From Sternotherus odoratus (Eukaryota; Chordata; Testudines; Kinosternidae), in assembly GCA_032164245.1 (NCBI GenBank), contig JAVMKO010000009.1, positions 80,175,212 through 80,239,211 on the forward strand: 64,000 nt of DNA. The letters run 5' to 3'. A program made the position numbers and the translations under genes. Shown here piece after piece: positions 22,048 through 34,921 of the stretch (positions are counted from its first letter, which is position 1; each line of letters opens with the position of its first letter). The notes beneath the pieces were generated by a model. The model searched no databases. It saw only the letters and a program-made list of their open reading frames with translations, and had not been told where the DNA came from.

Positions 22048-23398
22048 GATGATGGAGGTGCGAGATGAAAGGTGGAAAAAGTCTTTGGGGGGGGGGGGGT
22101 AAGGTTAGGGAGACCCAAAGCATCTCTGTTTCATTACACCTTCTAGAAGATCTCTGTTTATCCCAAACACCGAAAATACATCTTGTTCCATCCATTACAA
22201 TAATACTCTGTATTACTCTCTCATTGTCTCTCTCTGATACAATCCTGCAACATGACAACTGCCTTCTGTGAAGTGCAGTGTGCTCTCACATCTCATTGAT
22301 TTGTAGTTTATACACATATTGGTTGGTAGTGTCATGCTAACCTTTACCTCAGACATAAGGCAAATACCTTTACTGTCACAACTGTACTTGCAGAAAATAC
22401 TATGATATAGAGATCCATTTAAGAGTCAGATTTTAGCTAAATCTGTGCAGCTCTCAATTGCTTTTCTGTAAGTTTTATACTAGCTCTTTCAACATTGCTC
22501 TGCCTTCTAGGTCTAAAAGCTGCATTAGCTGAAGTACAAGAAAGTCAAGTGACGAAGTGTTACAGAAATGAACTACCCAATCATCCAGATTAGCCAAAAA
22601 TTTGGATACCTCTCCTGACCTCCACCTACCTTTCCACTCAACTACCGTAATATCCCAGCCAGCTGTGATATTGAGCACCATGGTGTATCTCAGGAGATAT
22701 AGTCTGGCCAGGGATGCCAACCCATAGGAGAGAATGGGAAGATCAGACAAAAACTACAACCCCCATGGAACAATGTTAAATTGACTTGAAATTTAGTTTT
22801 TCAGGGCAGTTCAAAACATCTTTCATTTTAGGACTATCAAAGTGTTTCATGTTGATCACAAATGCCTAAATGAAACATTTCACCACTTCCAAATTAAAAA
22901 TTTTAAATATCTCAGTTTTCATCCTGATTTGGGACAAAACCAACTTGAAATATCAGACCTTTGTGTGGAAAGGAAATTACCATTTGTGCTCCACCATACT
23001 CTCAAAGCTCTATACGCTATAGTACTCACCTCTAATGTCAATATAAGAGAGCTCAAAGAGCTGGAAAGCCATGAGTCACGTGCCACCAGTGTGGAAATAA
23101 TACTCAAATCAACATAATCTTCTTCACCAAGATATCCCAGAGCTAAGAAGGGAATAGCTGATGGATGGATGTATACTAACCAGCTCAAAATCCATCTAGA
23201 AAAAATGGACGGAACATAACGAGAAACACTTTGGAGATATTGCCAATACTCTAACCTTGCCAAAAATAAAAGACACCAAACCAAAGAAAGTCAAAGTGGT
23301 GTAAATGCCTTGGTGTCGTTCTGGACTCCTCACTGCTCCGTTGTGCAACACTTGTCACGGAGGTAACAAATGCATTCTTCCCTATCTCATTGGCTAGT
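22048..23398. other. Unique sequence, no gene recognised
   Basis: A G-run of 13 lies at 22087-22099, just outside the hAT-type element. Frames at 22475-22750, 22842-23117 and 22919-23284 are short and mutually overlapping, with no known domain. Confidence 0.45.
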
Positions 23399-23697
23399 GG
23401 CTGGTCTTCACTATGGGGGAGGGGAGAAATCAACTGCATATACGCAACTTCAGCTACATGAATCACGTAGCTGAAGTCTGCGTATCTACAGCTGACTTAC
23501 CTGCCGTCCTCACGGCGGTGGCAGTCGGTGACACGCTCCCCCGTCGACTCCAGCTTGCGCCTCTCGGCAAGCTGGAGTTTTGGAGTCAACGGGGGCGCCG
23601 CGGGCAATTGATTTCTCGCGTCTTCACCAGACGCAAGAAATCAATTGCTAACAGATCGTTCGCTACCCGCCGATCTGGCGGGTAGTGAAGACAAGCC
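23399..23697 (-). mobile_element. CpG-rich multi-hairpin DNA element (copy A)
   Basis: Terminal inverted repeats GGCTGGTCTTCACTA (23399-23413) and its partner at 23683-23697 differ at one of 15 bases. A possible TA duplication flanks them. Four successive hairpins fill the element: CTTCAGCTAC/GTAGCTGAAG (about 23448-23476), a nested pair CCCCCGT..ACTCCA around CTCCAGCTTGC/GCAAGCTGGAG (23538-23595), 20-base arms at 23604-23648 with one mismatch, and CTACCCGCC/GGCGGGTAG (23663-23686). It has no coding capacity. An older copy in the opposite orientation lies at 57303-57590. It is probably a MITE-type non-autonomous DNA transposon common in turtles. Confidence 0.7.
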
Positions 23698-23761
23698 CTA
23701 GGAATCAGTACCATTTCATTTTGACCAAGATCCTAATCACAGTTTAATTCTAGATTCAACT

Positions 23762-23805
23762 ACAGATGCTCCCCGAGTTACGCAAATCCAAGTTACACAA
23801 TTTTG
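23762..23805 (+). mobile_element. Short DNA-transposon-like terminus (candidate)
   Basis: The words AGATGCTCCCCGAGTTACGC followed by AAGTTACACAATTT resemble the terminus of Tigger/pogo-like DNA transposons (GCTCCCCGACTTACG type). Only this end is visible, so this is a weak call. Confidence 0.3.
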
Positions 23806-24117
23806 TTCAGGGGACAGAGAACACAACAGGGAATAGGTCTGTTTTGTGAACTCCTAGTCATTCAAAAGCTGAAAGGCTTTAGATTAAGTGTGTTTAATGT
23901 TTGAACAGTGATTTTGAAGACACTAACAGTACAGAAGTGCTAAATATTATGACTGGCTGGGAAACCATCTAACGATCTGTGTCACTTCTAGCTGTTACCT
24001 TTCTCTTACAGAAAGCTTAAAATAAATAAGTGAAAACAGTGGAGGTGTGGTGCACATAGAACTCATGCCTAAAAAACCTCATGCCAGAGTTGCTGATCAC
24101 ACATTCTACAACAGATA
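23806..24117. other. Unique sequence
   Basis: Nothing recognised. Confidence 0.4.
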
Positions 24118-24196
24118 ATACTTAGTGCTGCCATAAGTGCAGGGGCCTAGACTAGATGACCTCTCGAGGTCCCTTCCAGGCCTATGATTCCATTCC
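24118..24196 (+). mobile_element. CR1 LINE 3' end, sense
   Basis: CCATAAGTGCAGGGGCCTAG and ACTAGATGACCTCTCGAGG, then CCTTCCAGGCCTATGATTC, form the CR1 3' untranslated region and terminal octamer zone. Only about 80 bp remain, a strongly 5'-truncated copy. Confidence 0.75.
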
Positions 24197-24769
24197 ATGC
24201 TTCTAACTGTGGAAGGGCTTGCTGACAGAATGGCCTGATGTGGTGAATCACTGGAGATTAACTACACAAAAACTGGGTATCATCCCACAAATCATATTTG
24301 GGTTCAATGTGAAAACAGTAATTCATTGGACTAGTAGAAACACAGAACAGAGAGCTTCCAAACTAAGACAAGAGACAACAGACAGATGCAGACAAACAGA
24401 TGTAGGAGTACAAGGAAGCAATGAGACAATGGTAGTCAGCATGATAGGGCAGTGGTCTTGCTACTCCAGTGGCCTGTTGTCAACTTTTATAGCATCACAA
24501 TAGAGATTCAGAGATGACCTCTGAATAGCGAATGAGAGGTGATAGGGCACGGATAAGTCATGAAGGGCAAGTAGTTTATGTCTGATAGAGAAGGTGGAGC
24601 CAAAGGTGGGAGGAAAAGAAAGGTTTGATATGGTCAAAGCAACAGACTAGGAAAATCATCTTTTCAGGAGCATTGAACGCAAGGAGAAAAAGAACTTAAG
24701 ACAAAAACAAAAAAGAAACCCTTTTCTGATTCATCATAGTTTAGTGCTAAGCTAAGCTTTCAAGGCAAC
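24197..24769. other. Unique sequence, no gene recognised
   Basis: One 94-codon open frame (24219-24503) has no recognisable domain. Confidence 0.4.
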
Positions 24770-24970
24770 TAGAAGTTTGTGTAACGCCAACAGACCCTCT
24801 GTCATTCGCAAGCAGAATCAAACTTAGGACCTCTGGACCTTTCTGCATGAGCTAAGAGCCAAATAGCCCTTAGCTAAGGCTGTAGCAGACTCATTAATCT
24901 CTCGCTATGTGGTCTCGGTGCCACTAAATAGGACAGAACTCCACACCCTGGAAGTGTGAGGGTTACAATT
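24770..24970 (-). mobile_element. tRNA-derived turtle SINE, antisense
   Basis: On the minus strand the order is GTTTGATTC (B-box-like, 24815-24823 reversed) after TTAGCTCATGCAG (A-box-like, 24843-24855 reversed). Upstream in that direction is a leader containing GAGTCTGCTACAGCCTTAGC and GTGGCACCGAGACC. The leader is shared with the copy at 61826-61998 and partly with 11592-11735. The promoter boxes are slightly degenerate. Confidence 0.7.
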
Positions 24971-27900
24971 GCAAATACAGTAGATAGATTCCATCATGCT
25001 AGACAGTGTATTCTGCACTTAGCTATTATAATTGACTGGCATGTGGCTAGCAGCTCTCTAAATTTACAAAATCAAATCAATAAAATGTGAATTATTATAA
25101 TGAAAGACCTCAGTCATTAATTTGTATCTGGATACACATGGATACAAAAATATTTACAAATTATGTACAAGTCATTTATGAAGACAGAAGGGGGGCCTAC
25201 TTTAGAATTCACCTAGTTCATAACCTCAAATGCATCAAATAAATTGTTTTCTTTAGACAAAGAAAAGGGCAGCTCAATCCAGAGTGGAATTTCCAGGCCT
25301 AGAAGTCCTCAATTTCAGCATAGGGTTTGAATGGCCTACAATATCAAAAGCTTTGGAAAATGAATAAGGATTGCATTAGGTATTTTCCCGTAGCCCATTG
25401 CATTATCAATGACCCCAGTTATTCACTGAGTTGATGATGCAGTAGAATTATTTGAACAAAATTCTGATGGTAGATTTGAGAGTCAGTATGCATACAATTC
25501 TTCATCATTTGTTTATCTATAGGTCTCTTTAAAATCACAATCTTGGAAATACTGAAATAGAATACAGGGTTGATAGATTTTTGCTCAAATCACCCATTTT
25601 CAAACACAGATATCATTTTAGTAATATTACATACAGAAAGTGTTGTGCCACTGGTAAGAGAAACATTCCCTTTAAAGGAAAATTACTGACAGCAAATTTG
25701 AAATGACTCTGGAGTGGCAACATTTCCAAATTCTAATGTGTTTGTGGAGGGCATATGGATATCATACTTTTTCCTAGACCAATATAAAAGCAACTCCAGG
25801 TTAAATTAACATCAGGGATACAGTTGACTAAATCATTCAGAATAAATCATTTACAGTATTTGACAAATTTAGCTTTTCCTGCTTTCCACATATTCATAAG
25901 CAGAGACATTTTCTGCATTAATTATTTGCATGTATTCTGTACTTTGAAAACTCCCTGGATTAATAGTGACTATTTGAAATTTAGAAGTGTTTTGTTTCAT
26001 TGTGATTGCCCAAATAATGCAGCTTGTCTTTGACCCAATTAGATGAGTTCAGAGGAACATCTCCAGTGAACACTGGGGTTTTTAAACAAATTCTGTTTTT
26101 GCAAATCCTTGCCCATCCAGTCTGAATTTCACTTTCAATCAGCATTTCTGATAGTAAAAAAAACTTAATACAGCCAATATTCAAAGAAAGCAAATACAAA
26201 GGGAGTATGAATATAACGAAGCAAGTTCATTTCCATCTGATTTTTGCAATGTTTCCTGAACTCTAATTAGGAATCAAGGACAAATAGTGCAAGTTACAGC
26301 TCTTTATTGCAATGCTACATTTGCATATTTTAAAAGCATCTACTGATAGTAGAATATGGAAAGATTATCAGGTGAAAATATTTTTCTAACAAAATATTTT
26401 CTTTAAAAGGACCTGCTAAAATGTTACAGAAAGCTAGTCTCTCTCATTTTGATGCTGAACTCCACTTAAAACCTGTAGACTAGATTAAAATACAGTGAGG
26501 GAGAACAACAAACACTCCCAGGTTAATAGTGATCATGTTCTACCAGCCATTTCTGAAACAGATGTTCTCAACAAGTTTTTCATCTTATGCTCTAGGAAAT
26601 CAACCAGCTACAATGAAATTGAATCCCCTTTTCCTCACCCATCCCTACCACAACACTGTCACCTATATTGTTTATCCTATTTTGCCGTTTATTTAAATTT
26701 CTCAGTTCAAGTTATGAGGTATCCTTTGAGAGGAATTCAGCTTGTGTTACAATCTTGTCCAAAGACAGGACTAACTCAGATATAACATTTGTAGCCCAGT
26801 ATCAATTCTATCAGCCTATCCAAAACTGGGGGCACATTCACTTTTCAGAGAACATTTTAATGTAATAGAAATATAGATACCTAGCCATTTTTGATGAGGA
26901 AATAATTAAAATACTCCTTTTTAAAAACTTTGCTGGCAGTTTCTTCACCCTCCACCCCCACTAATTTGACAAAATAACAGCCCTCCCCTAAATTCATACA
27001 CACACAAATTCAGACACCCAACCTCTTTCCTCAGCCCAGTTAAATTTCATCTCACAGCTCTGACCACCTCCACCCACTCTGAATTCCTCTTCACCTAGCT
27101 CCCACCTCATATCACAACTGTGATTTCCCTTCCCTCCCCACCCCCATTTCTCCATTCTGAGCCAGCTCCAATCCCTCTCTTCTTCCCCCCAGCTTTGACC
27201 CTAGCTCCAAATAAAGCTGTCACAGACACCCCCACCCCTAGCCCTTTCCCTTCCTTTCTTCCACCACACAGCCACTCAACACATCTCAGGCTTGGCCAGG
27301 CTAACAGATCAGCACAGCTAAAGGGCTGCTGAGAGTGCTGACTCTATTTTCCTTGCTCCCCTAGCAGCAATTTGTTTGGTTGTTTCCCTTCCCTACTGCT
27401 TTCTGTATCTTTAAGGCAGCTTGCTGTTCTTTCACTATCCCTGGGAGTGCTCTTTTTTTTCCCTGTGGCTAGAGGAGCTGGGATGATTTTCTGCAGCTGC
27501 TCTACTTATGGCCAGTTTCTTTGCAGAGATTTGTCTTTGTGAACTTCTCTATCCCTGACTATTTCCTCTTTTCTGGGCTTTTCCTGCCCTTTCAGCTCTG
27601 TCTCACCTCTCCACACAGCTCCTCTTTAAGGGGCAAAAGAACAAACCTTCCCCTCTATCTACAGAGCTCCACTTACTTTAGTTTCTTCCCTTTCTCCTCT
27701 CTTCTCACTCAGGGAGGATCATGGTCCCTGTAGTGGGGAAAGGTCCCCACAGAGGCACAGCTGGGAATTGCTTAACTAAAGCCAAGCCACACAAAAAAGG
27801 CAACACTCGTTCAGCCCCTTCACTGTTAACTCTTCCATTGCCAACCAGCACACCTCAGGCGACACTTATTGTGAAAAGGTGTGTGAGCTTTTTCTCAGTC

Positions 27901-30021
27901 AGCCTGTTCCCCTCTCTAGTCATAAGCATGAAAACTTGTCAGAGAATCTTAAGATGTTTTCCATGGGATCACTAAATTACCATTATTATCTCCAGCTGGG
28001 CCTACATCTCACACCATGGAGAAGAGGGAAGTGGCCTTGCCACTGAAGATAGTGCCTCCCTTCAGGTGAGAAGTGGTGGAGTGACCCCCTGAAGATGAAG
28101 GGAGTAGGCTAACTATGCCCCTCCCCCATGATGGGAGGTGAGGAGAGCTCTGCTTCCCTGGTCTCCTCTACGATACTCTATGGGTGAGTCTGCACTGTGG
28201 GACCCTAGGTGGGGGAAGCAAGGAGAAGTGGGTGTCTGGTTCTGAGGGGCTAACGCAGAGCTGAGAGGAAAGAGAGGGTCAGGTTACAGGTGGGCCTCAT
28301 TGGGGAAGAGGGGATTACTGAGCATTAGGCAAACCCTGTCAGCCCTCTCCTGGCTGGCTCCCCATCCAGAACCTGGATTATTGTGGCGGGTCTAGTTTAG
28401 GTACTGGTGCAGGAGGAGCAGTGCTGGCCACTCCAATGCCCACTTGGATTTGGCCCCACTGGCCCTCCATCCTGATGGCCAAACTAAAATTGAACAAGTA
28501 GGGTTGTGACCCCAGGCATGTGGTTGTAATGCTACTCACTCCTGCGTCAGTACCTGAACCAGTCCTGCCGAAGCCCAGGTTACCCTCCTCCCCCAAATGC
28601 TTCCCCTAGGCACATACCCAACTTGCCTATGCACTGCTAGGGGAAGATGAGGAGATTGGAACTAGGCTGGGACAAGTAGAAGCAGAAGGTCCGAGCAGAG
28701 ATGTGGGATGACTTGAAAGTTGGACTGGAGTGACTGTGATGTGTGGGGATCATTAATCATGGAGGTGGGGGGCTCACCTGGACACTATTTCCACTCTAAT
28801 TAAATTAAAGCAATGAATGATATTATTAGTGGTTTTGATAAATAAATCTGAGTAGCCAGTTCCCTTGATCTAGCAGAGTATTATGTTTGCATAGATTTTA
28901 AGGGGGGGGGAGGGTTAGCTGTGGCTCTTTGAGCTGTTTCCAGAATTGTCTGTGAATGTACAAATGTTTGTAAAGCTGACAAATTTATTTCTCATCAGTG
29001 TTGTGGTAGTAAAGAAATCGTACAAGAATCTGCCTTAGGCCGGTCTATCATTTCTTTAAATGTACATAGACTGTACAGAATTCATCCAAGGGGGACTATT
29101 TCAAATGATCTTATTTCCTTTCCTAAACTAAGGCGATATTGCTCACCCACTGGTCTCCAGAAGTATTTTGAAAAGAGTGGCCATTGTATACATCTCGCAA
29201 TTAGGTGGCTTTCTTTATGCATTATAATAGTCTGCTTGGTTCTCTGAACGTGCTGTATTGTGAAGTATTTGATGCTTACTTCTAATAGGGCACTGTTTGG
29301 AAATCCTCGTTGTATCTTTTATGCCTGCACTTTTATTCAGTTGGATTATTTGTGTGAATAAAGAAAGTGGGATTTGCCTGATATTTTTAGAACTATGCTT
29401 CTAGTCTGATGCATTTATTTTCCTCTTTGTATCTTCTGTGGAGGGTCTTCTGAATCTTCAGTAGCTGAAATTTGGAGCACAGTAGATAGAGAATTAAAGA
29501 TAGCAACATGTTTGTATTTTGGACATCTTAACCATAAAATGGATCAACTATTTGTAGTTATTCATAACCAGCCTGGTGATAGTGTTATTTTTACTGTTCA
29601 GTATTTGTGGAGTTTCATAACCTTGATGGTTTCATAACATTGAAGCTTTAATGAGTTTATAATGATATACAATAGCATAATAGGCAGTGTAAGTATCCTC
29701 TATTTCTTTTGGTAATGAGATATAGGTTAGCTTGGCTAAGAAATATTTTGGAAAGGAGAACTTGTTTCCAATAGATTTTTACCTAGATAAATAAAATTCT
29801 GATCTGAGATGTTAATGAAAAGTTTAATAAGGCCCTGCCTTTACTGCTAGTGCCAAATATTGCTATACAGTTTAATTATGTATAGTAGTTCTAAGGAGGG
29901 AAAAGTGAATGTAATAGAAGAAATTGATCTAGTGGAAGTATTACACTATGTTGAGATGCCAGAATATTATTTGCAAATCCTTGATTAGCTGAACTAATGA
30001 GGCATGTGTGATGATAGGAAA
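24971..30021. other. Unique sequence, no gene recognised
   Basis: Five kilobases without a recognisable element. 25.0-26.9 kb is AT-rich. 26.9-27.7 kb is pyrimidine-rich with many CCACC and TTCC tracts, which creates Pro/Ser-rich chance frames at 27120-27975. 28.0-28.75 kb is purine-rich. A G-run lies at about 28902-28912. Confidence 0.45.
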
Positions 30022-30215
30022 ATCTTTCTAACTATAAGGATAGTTAAGTACTAGAATAGGCTTCCAAGGAAGATTTTGGCATCCCCATCATGAGAGGTTT
30101 TTAAGAACACATTAGACAAACACCTGTCTATACTTGGTCCTGCCTTAGTACAGGGGGCTGAACTGGGTGACCTCTCAAGATTCCTTCCAGCCCTACATTT
30201 CTATTGGTCTATGAA
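30022..30215 (+). mobile_element. CR1 LINE 3' part, sense
   Basis: AACTATAAGGATAGTTAAG, TAGAATAGGCTTCCAAGGAA and CATTAGACAAACACCTGTC, then GGTGACCTCTCAAGATTCCT, are the end of ORF2 and the 3' UTR of CR1. It finishes near TTTCTATTGGTCTATG. The copy is 5'-truncated with many point changes and is probably older than the 33.2 kb copy. Confidence 0.8.
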
Positions 30216-32756
30216 AGTTTCAAGGTAGCAAGTTACTGCTTGATATGCTACGATTGTGTCTTTCCATGAAAATTAACCTACATGAATTTGGAGCTGATTA
30301 ATGAAGGTGTTGTCTAAAGTATCTACTACCCTGAGTAAAATATAGCTCAGTGAGACCTCCATATATTGGGTGTATCACCTATGAAATACAAGTGACATTT
30401 GCATTCCAGGGGAATGTTAGTATATCAAAGTCACTCTTCTGCATTCCAGCATCATGTGGAAGTTTTAGTGAGGGTCAGCAGTGAAGGATTAATGATCCAT
30501 TAGAACTGTCAAAAGAAAATTCCAGCCTATTTTTGCCCAGAAAATATGACTTTTAAAAATCACTTCAAAAGTCTATTTAAGTAGCAACAAATCACACTTC
30601 TCAGCTAACAAAGGGAGTTGATATTTTCTACTTTAGAGGGGGGGAAAATCCATCAATTCTAGTATAAACTGATAAACAATGAAACAAAGATGTGAAGGGC
30701 CAGCTGAGTTTGGATTTTAATATGAATATCAGCCACAGCCTATCAAGTTGAGACCGAAACATACCCTGGACAAAAGCTTTGACTAGCCTCTAAGAACTGT
30801 ATGGCATACACAACCCAGAAGAAGTGGTTTTAAAAACTGATCCTCTGCCTCTGTACCCTTCAGGTTTTGGTTTATACAGTTTGTTCAGAGAGCAATACCA
30901 GCCCAATAACATTTTATATAATGGCACAAGTGCATATCTATGTCTGAATCCTAACCCACAAGAGTTAAGTGAGCAGCCTCATGATCTGATTTGGCCCATC
31001 ATCTCATATCTAAAAAGTTCTTATCTAAATGCTTCTTCCCAATTTTGGATCCTGGGAGGTACAAAGCAGCCAAACTCCCACTGAACTCAGCTCAGCACCT
31101 CTGCATCAGCCCTTTCCAGTATTTTAGATTATTTGAATGCTTTACACATTTCGTTGAAAACTCTAAATGTAGAAAGAACATTAGTCTGTTATGAGTTTCC
31201 CTAATACTAAGGGGAGGATTTTTCTCATACATGATAAAGCTTCTGAAATGAAGGTATAAAAAAATAGTAGTATATCAGGCAATTTAAACTCTCCCTTCAA
31301 TCAAGATAAAGCCGTAAAGCTGCCAATTACAAAAAAAATTGAGAATAATAAAAAATCCTTTCTCTAAAAACTGCTTTCCATTTTTTAATCTATCTCTGGA
31401 GAGGATATAATACAGCCTCCACTAGACTGAAATGGAATTATATTATTTCTTATTCCTCTTTTTTTTTTATTATTATTTTACTGAATACTAAATGTTAAGA
31501 GCCAAAGGGGGAGTGGAGAAGAGAAGATATGAGCTAATTTTTATTATTGTAGCAGATACTAATCATAAGACTAATAAACCTTTTGGATCATCAATCTAAA
31601 ATGAGACTCACCATGAAAGTCAATGGAGGCTTCTGCTGGAAAAGTGATGGTCTGATACGGTCTTTTACAACTTATGCTCACTGGAGCCATATATGGAGGT
31701 AGTCACATTGAAGACCATAGGACTTTTTACTCACATGAGTTGGTCAGCAAGGTTTGGCAACATTTTCATTTAAATTCACTCATTATTCACCTGACAAATC
31801 ATATGAAATGAAAGGAAATAACGACAGACCTATTTAGACACTCCACCACATTTATTTCCTCATCTTGTCAGCAACACCTAAGATTGTTGCATCTGATTTA
31901 AAAGAAAAAAGTTAAAGAAAATATGTATATGTTTGTTTTTAGTTTATCGGTCTTTGACACAACATAGAAGAGAGAAACATTTTTTAAGAATAGTAACGTG
32001 AGTGTATAAACCACAAAAACTTGCAGAGTGCTTGGAGGGCGATGAAGTACCTTAAATTTCTCTTAACTTGCTTTTTGAAACTGACTTCATTCCCACATTG
32101 AAAGAGTCCCTTTTGATAAAGGATGGAATGGAATGGGACACTTTCTTAACACTAACATAATGGTTTTTGGACGCGAGAGATCTCTCACACATGACATTTA
32201 AAGTTTTGCAGGCCTACTATAATTTTCAGTGACTCTAAAATGTGGCTTGTGTTGTATTAGAGAGACCTTTTCAGCTTCTGTCAATGTGGAATGAATATTG
32301 TAATTATTTTTCCTGTTGGGTCATGGTGGCAATGTTGCATTTAAAAATAGAAATGGAAATGACAAGGCATACAGCTATAGACTTAAACCCTTTTCATAGC
32401 TATGAAAATACAATGTCCTGAAAAAACAACCATTAATGAAAAACGGACAAATACCTAAAGGTCTTGAAGGAACATACCTTCCTTGTGACAATGTTTATAG
32501 GGACTCTGTCAACTGGTAATCTGGACCATTTACAAAAGTGAGTGGGGAGTAATTGCAGGTAACGTCCTTATCCCCAAAACTCACTGGCTGCACTTAGCGA
32601 CATGTTTCTGTGCCAAATGAATGATTCAAAGGAAGTCTAGTTATTTGATCTAACAGGAACAGGATTGGTCTTAATCTATGAGCAGGAGGTGAAATTATAA
32701 TCACTCACTCTGAATGTGTTTGTTCTTTCTGACATTGTAATACGAGTAATACTATA
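30216..32756. other. Unique AT-rich sequence
   Basis: No gene or repeat recognised. There is a T-rich tract with (ATT)n near 31458-31480. A near-palindrome variant (CATGAAAGTCAATGGAGG) lies at 31612-31629. Confidence 0.45.
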
Positions 32757-33050
32757 CACTACGGGGGGAGATCAAACTAACTTACACAAGTTCAGCTATG
32801 TGAATAACGTAGCGGAACTCAACATACACCAGACCCTTGCTAGAATGCGGGGTTTGTGGTCCATGCATGGTACCGCATTACCATGGATTCCAGTTAGTCA
32901 CTAAATTTAGGATCCATGGCTGCAACCACGCTATACATGAATTGAGCTATATAGACAAGTTCTAGCTAGGGTCAGCTGTACTTAAATCTACTTGCCTTGG
33001 GGGCCATGCATCAAACCCCCGGCAAGTGTAGAAAAGGCCTTAACAGGCTC
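32757..33050 (+). mobile_element. Decayed multi-hairpin DNA element (copy B, candidate)
   Basis: TACACTACGGGGGGAGATCA opens the segment, and AGTTCAGCTATGTGAATAAC is followed by GTAGCGGAACT. This is the same hairpin as in copy A (23.45 kb) with substitutions. The segment closes with GGCAAGTGTAGAAAAGGCC, the inverted-terminus type of this element class. The middle part has diverged beyond recognition, so limits are approximate. Confidence 0.5.
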
Positions 33051-33198
33051 TTTACGAAGAGTGTATAATACAACCTGTTACGCTGTGTTTAAAGTGTTTG
33101 GCCATTTCTAGGACCACACACCTTCGGGACGTGACAGATATTTCATAGGCAGTTAACTTTTCTTTTAAAGTGTTTTATTTACTTGTTCCCATAATATT

Positions 33199-33570
33199 AA
33201 AAACTAGGGGACACCAAATGAAATTAATGGGCAGCAGGTTTAAAGCAAATAAAAGGAAGTTCTTCACACAGCGCACAGTCAACCTGAGGAACTCCTTGTC
33301 TGAGGAGGTTGTGAAGGCTAGGAATATAACAGGGTTTAAAGAGAACTGGATAAATTCATGGTAAGTCCATTAATGGCTATTAGCCAGGATAGGTAAGGAA
33401 TGGTGTCCCTAGCCTCTGTTTGTCAGAGGGTGGTGATGGATGGCAAGAGAGAGTTCACCTGATCATTACCTGTTAGGTTCACTCACTCTGGGGCACCTGG
33501 CATTGGCCACTGTCGGTAGACAGGATACTGGGCTGGATGGACCCAGTACGGCCATTCTTTTGTTCTTATG
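33199..33570 (+). mobile_element. CR1 LINE 3' part, sense
   Basis: This holds the C-terminal end of CR1 ORF2 and the whole 3' untranslated region. The frame reads KLMGSRFKANKRKFFTQRT and RNSLSEEVVKARNITGFKEN, the normal CR1 C-terminus. It ends in ATTCTTTTGTTCTTATG at 33570. It is of the same subfamily as 2791-3121, sharing CCTGTTAGGTTCACTCACTC. The 5' side is truncated at about 33199. The element cannot be active because everything upstream is missing. Confidence 0.85.
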
Positions 33571-34831
33571 AGCCATGATGAATTTCCCAAGTGGGGAATG
33601 AGACACTTAATAAAATAATGAAAGACACATGCAAGAGAGCGTTTAGGAATTTAAAACCAGGAGGTGCATGGTTCTGTGTGAGATCATGAGAATTTGGGAT
33701 GGGAAAGATGCCACAAAGGGCCATCTTGTCCCTTTCCCTGTGCAGAGAGGCTGAGCCACTGTTCTATGCTAGAGTTGCTACCAGCACTCCCTTTCCTCAA
33801 GAGAGTCGGGGACTTGAAGGGCTCTGGCCTTACCCCTGCCTGCCACCAGAAAGGGCCCAGGTCTGAGGGATGCACACCCACTCGGAGTGGCAGAACTCAA
33901 TGGAACCCTGTGCATTTTAACCAGCTCATTGTGCATGCAGCACAGTCCAGTAGTTACCTAGCCAAGTGTGAGCAAATGCGTGGCGTGTGCGTGGACACAC
34001 TGATGGGGGGTATGCTTTGAAGCTGAGACTCGTGCCAGGAACGTTCCATACGATGTTGGTGTATATTTCTGCCGCTTTGATTGCAAAAATTCTACAGCAC
34101 TGGCCAAAATGTCTTTTGGGAAGAAAAAGTAATCAAAATATTGATGAATAAGGGCTCTATGAAGCAGGGAAAAATTAATAAATACATCCACATGCTGTGG
34201 AGTCTATGCCGTCCTTTGGTTACACATGACTGCTGTACTACCTAACTAACTGATTCTTCAGTTGAGCAGATATTCCATTAAAAAGTCCTACATACTGCAC
34301 ACACACTAATCTCTTTAATAATATGCACTGTATTATTTTCTTGCCGTTGGTCATGTATCACGGTCTGGTCTGACTTCATTGATTGCTTCTAAAATATGTG
34401 GCGGGAGGATGAGTAATGTCTTTTTGTGTTCCTTGCAAACAAAACCAAACAAAAGTAATGCACTGGATGCTAAATAGCCGATTGTTTGTTCCTTATTGAA
34501 AATGCACAGTCTTCTTTCAGAAAAACATATTTTGAAGAGGTTGCCATGGAAATGGTTCTAATTTGAGATCCACCAGCTCAACAAATGTTTTCTTTGTGAA
34601 CTTGTTCTACGCCTAAATATAGTTCTAAACTTGAGGACCGTCCTGGTGAGGACGGTTGTGTATTCATAAGTTGTCAGCATCCTTTTGCCACAGAGGCTCT
34701 CTCAAGTCAGGTACAGGTTAGCCAAGTCATTCAAATCTGCAGCGGGGTCAGATTCCTCAAGAGCAACAGTTTCATGTAGAGATGTGAGGGGTTTCTGCAG
34801 GAGAACTTCTGGCTAGAGTGCTGTTTAGCAA
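33571..34831. other. Unique sequence, no gene recognised
   Basis: Chance frames at 33684-34191 on both strands overlap and carry no known domain. Confidence 0.45.
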
Positions 34832-34913
34832 GGGTATGTCTACGCAGCAGTGTTAACCCAGTCTCTTGCCCAGGTGTTAGCCCAACCACACCTATGACCC
34901 AGGTGTGGAGGTG

Positions 34914-34921
34914 CTTTAAGA
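34914..34921. repeat. 8-bp target-site duplication, left
   Basis: CTTTAAGA, identical to 35718-35725. Confidence 0.85.

Noticed and set aside
21567..22258. Gly/Ala- and Pro-rich open frames of 115-183 codons on both strands
   Set aside because: They lie in the G-rich minisatellite of a hAT-type element, where stop codons are rare in all frames. The bias explains them.
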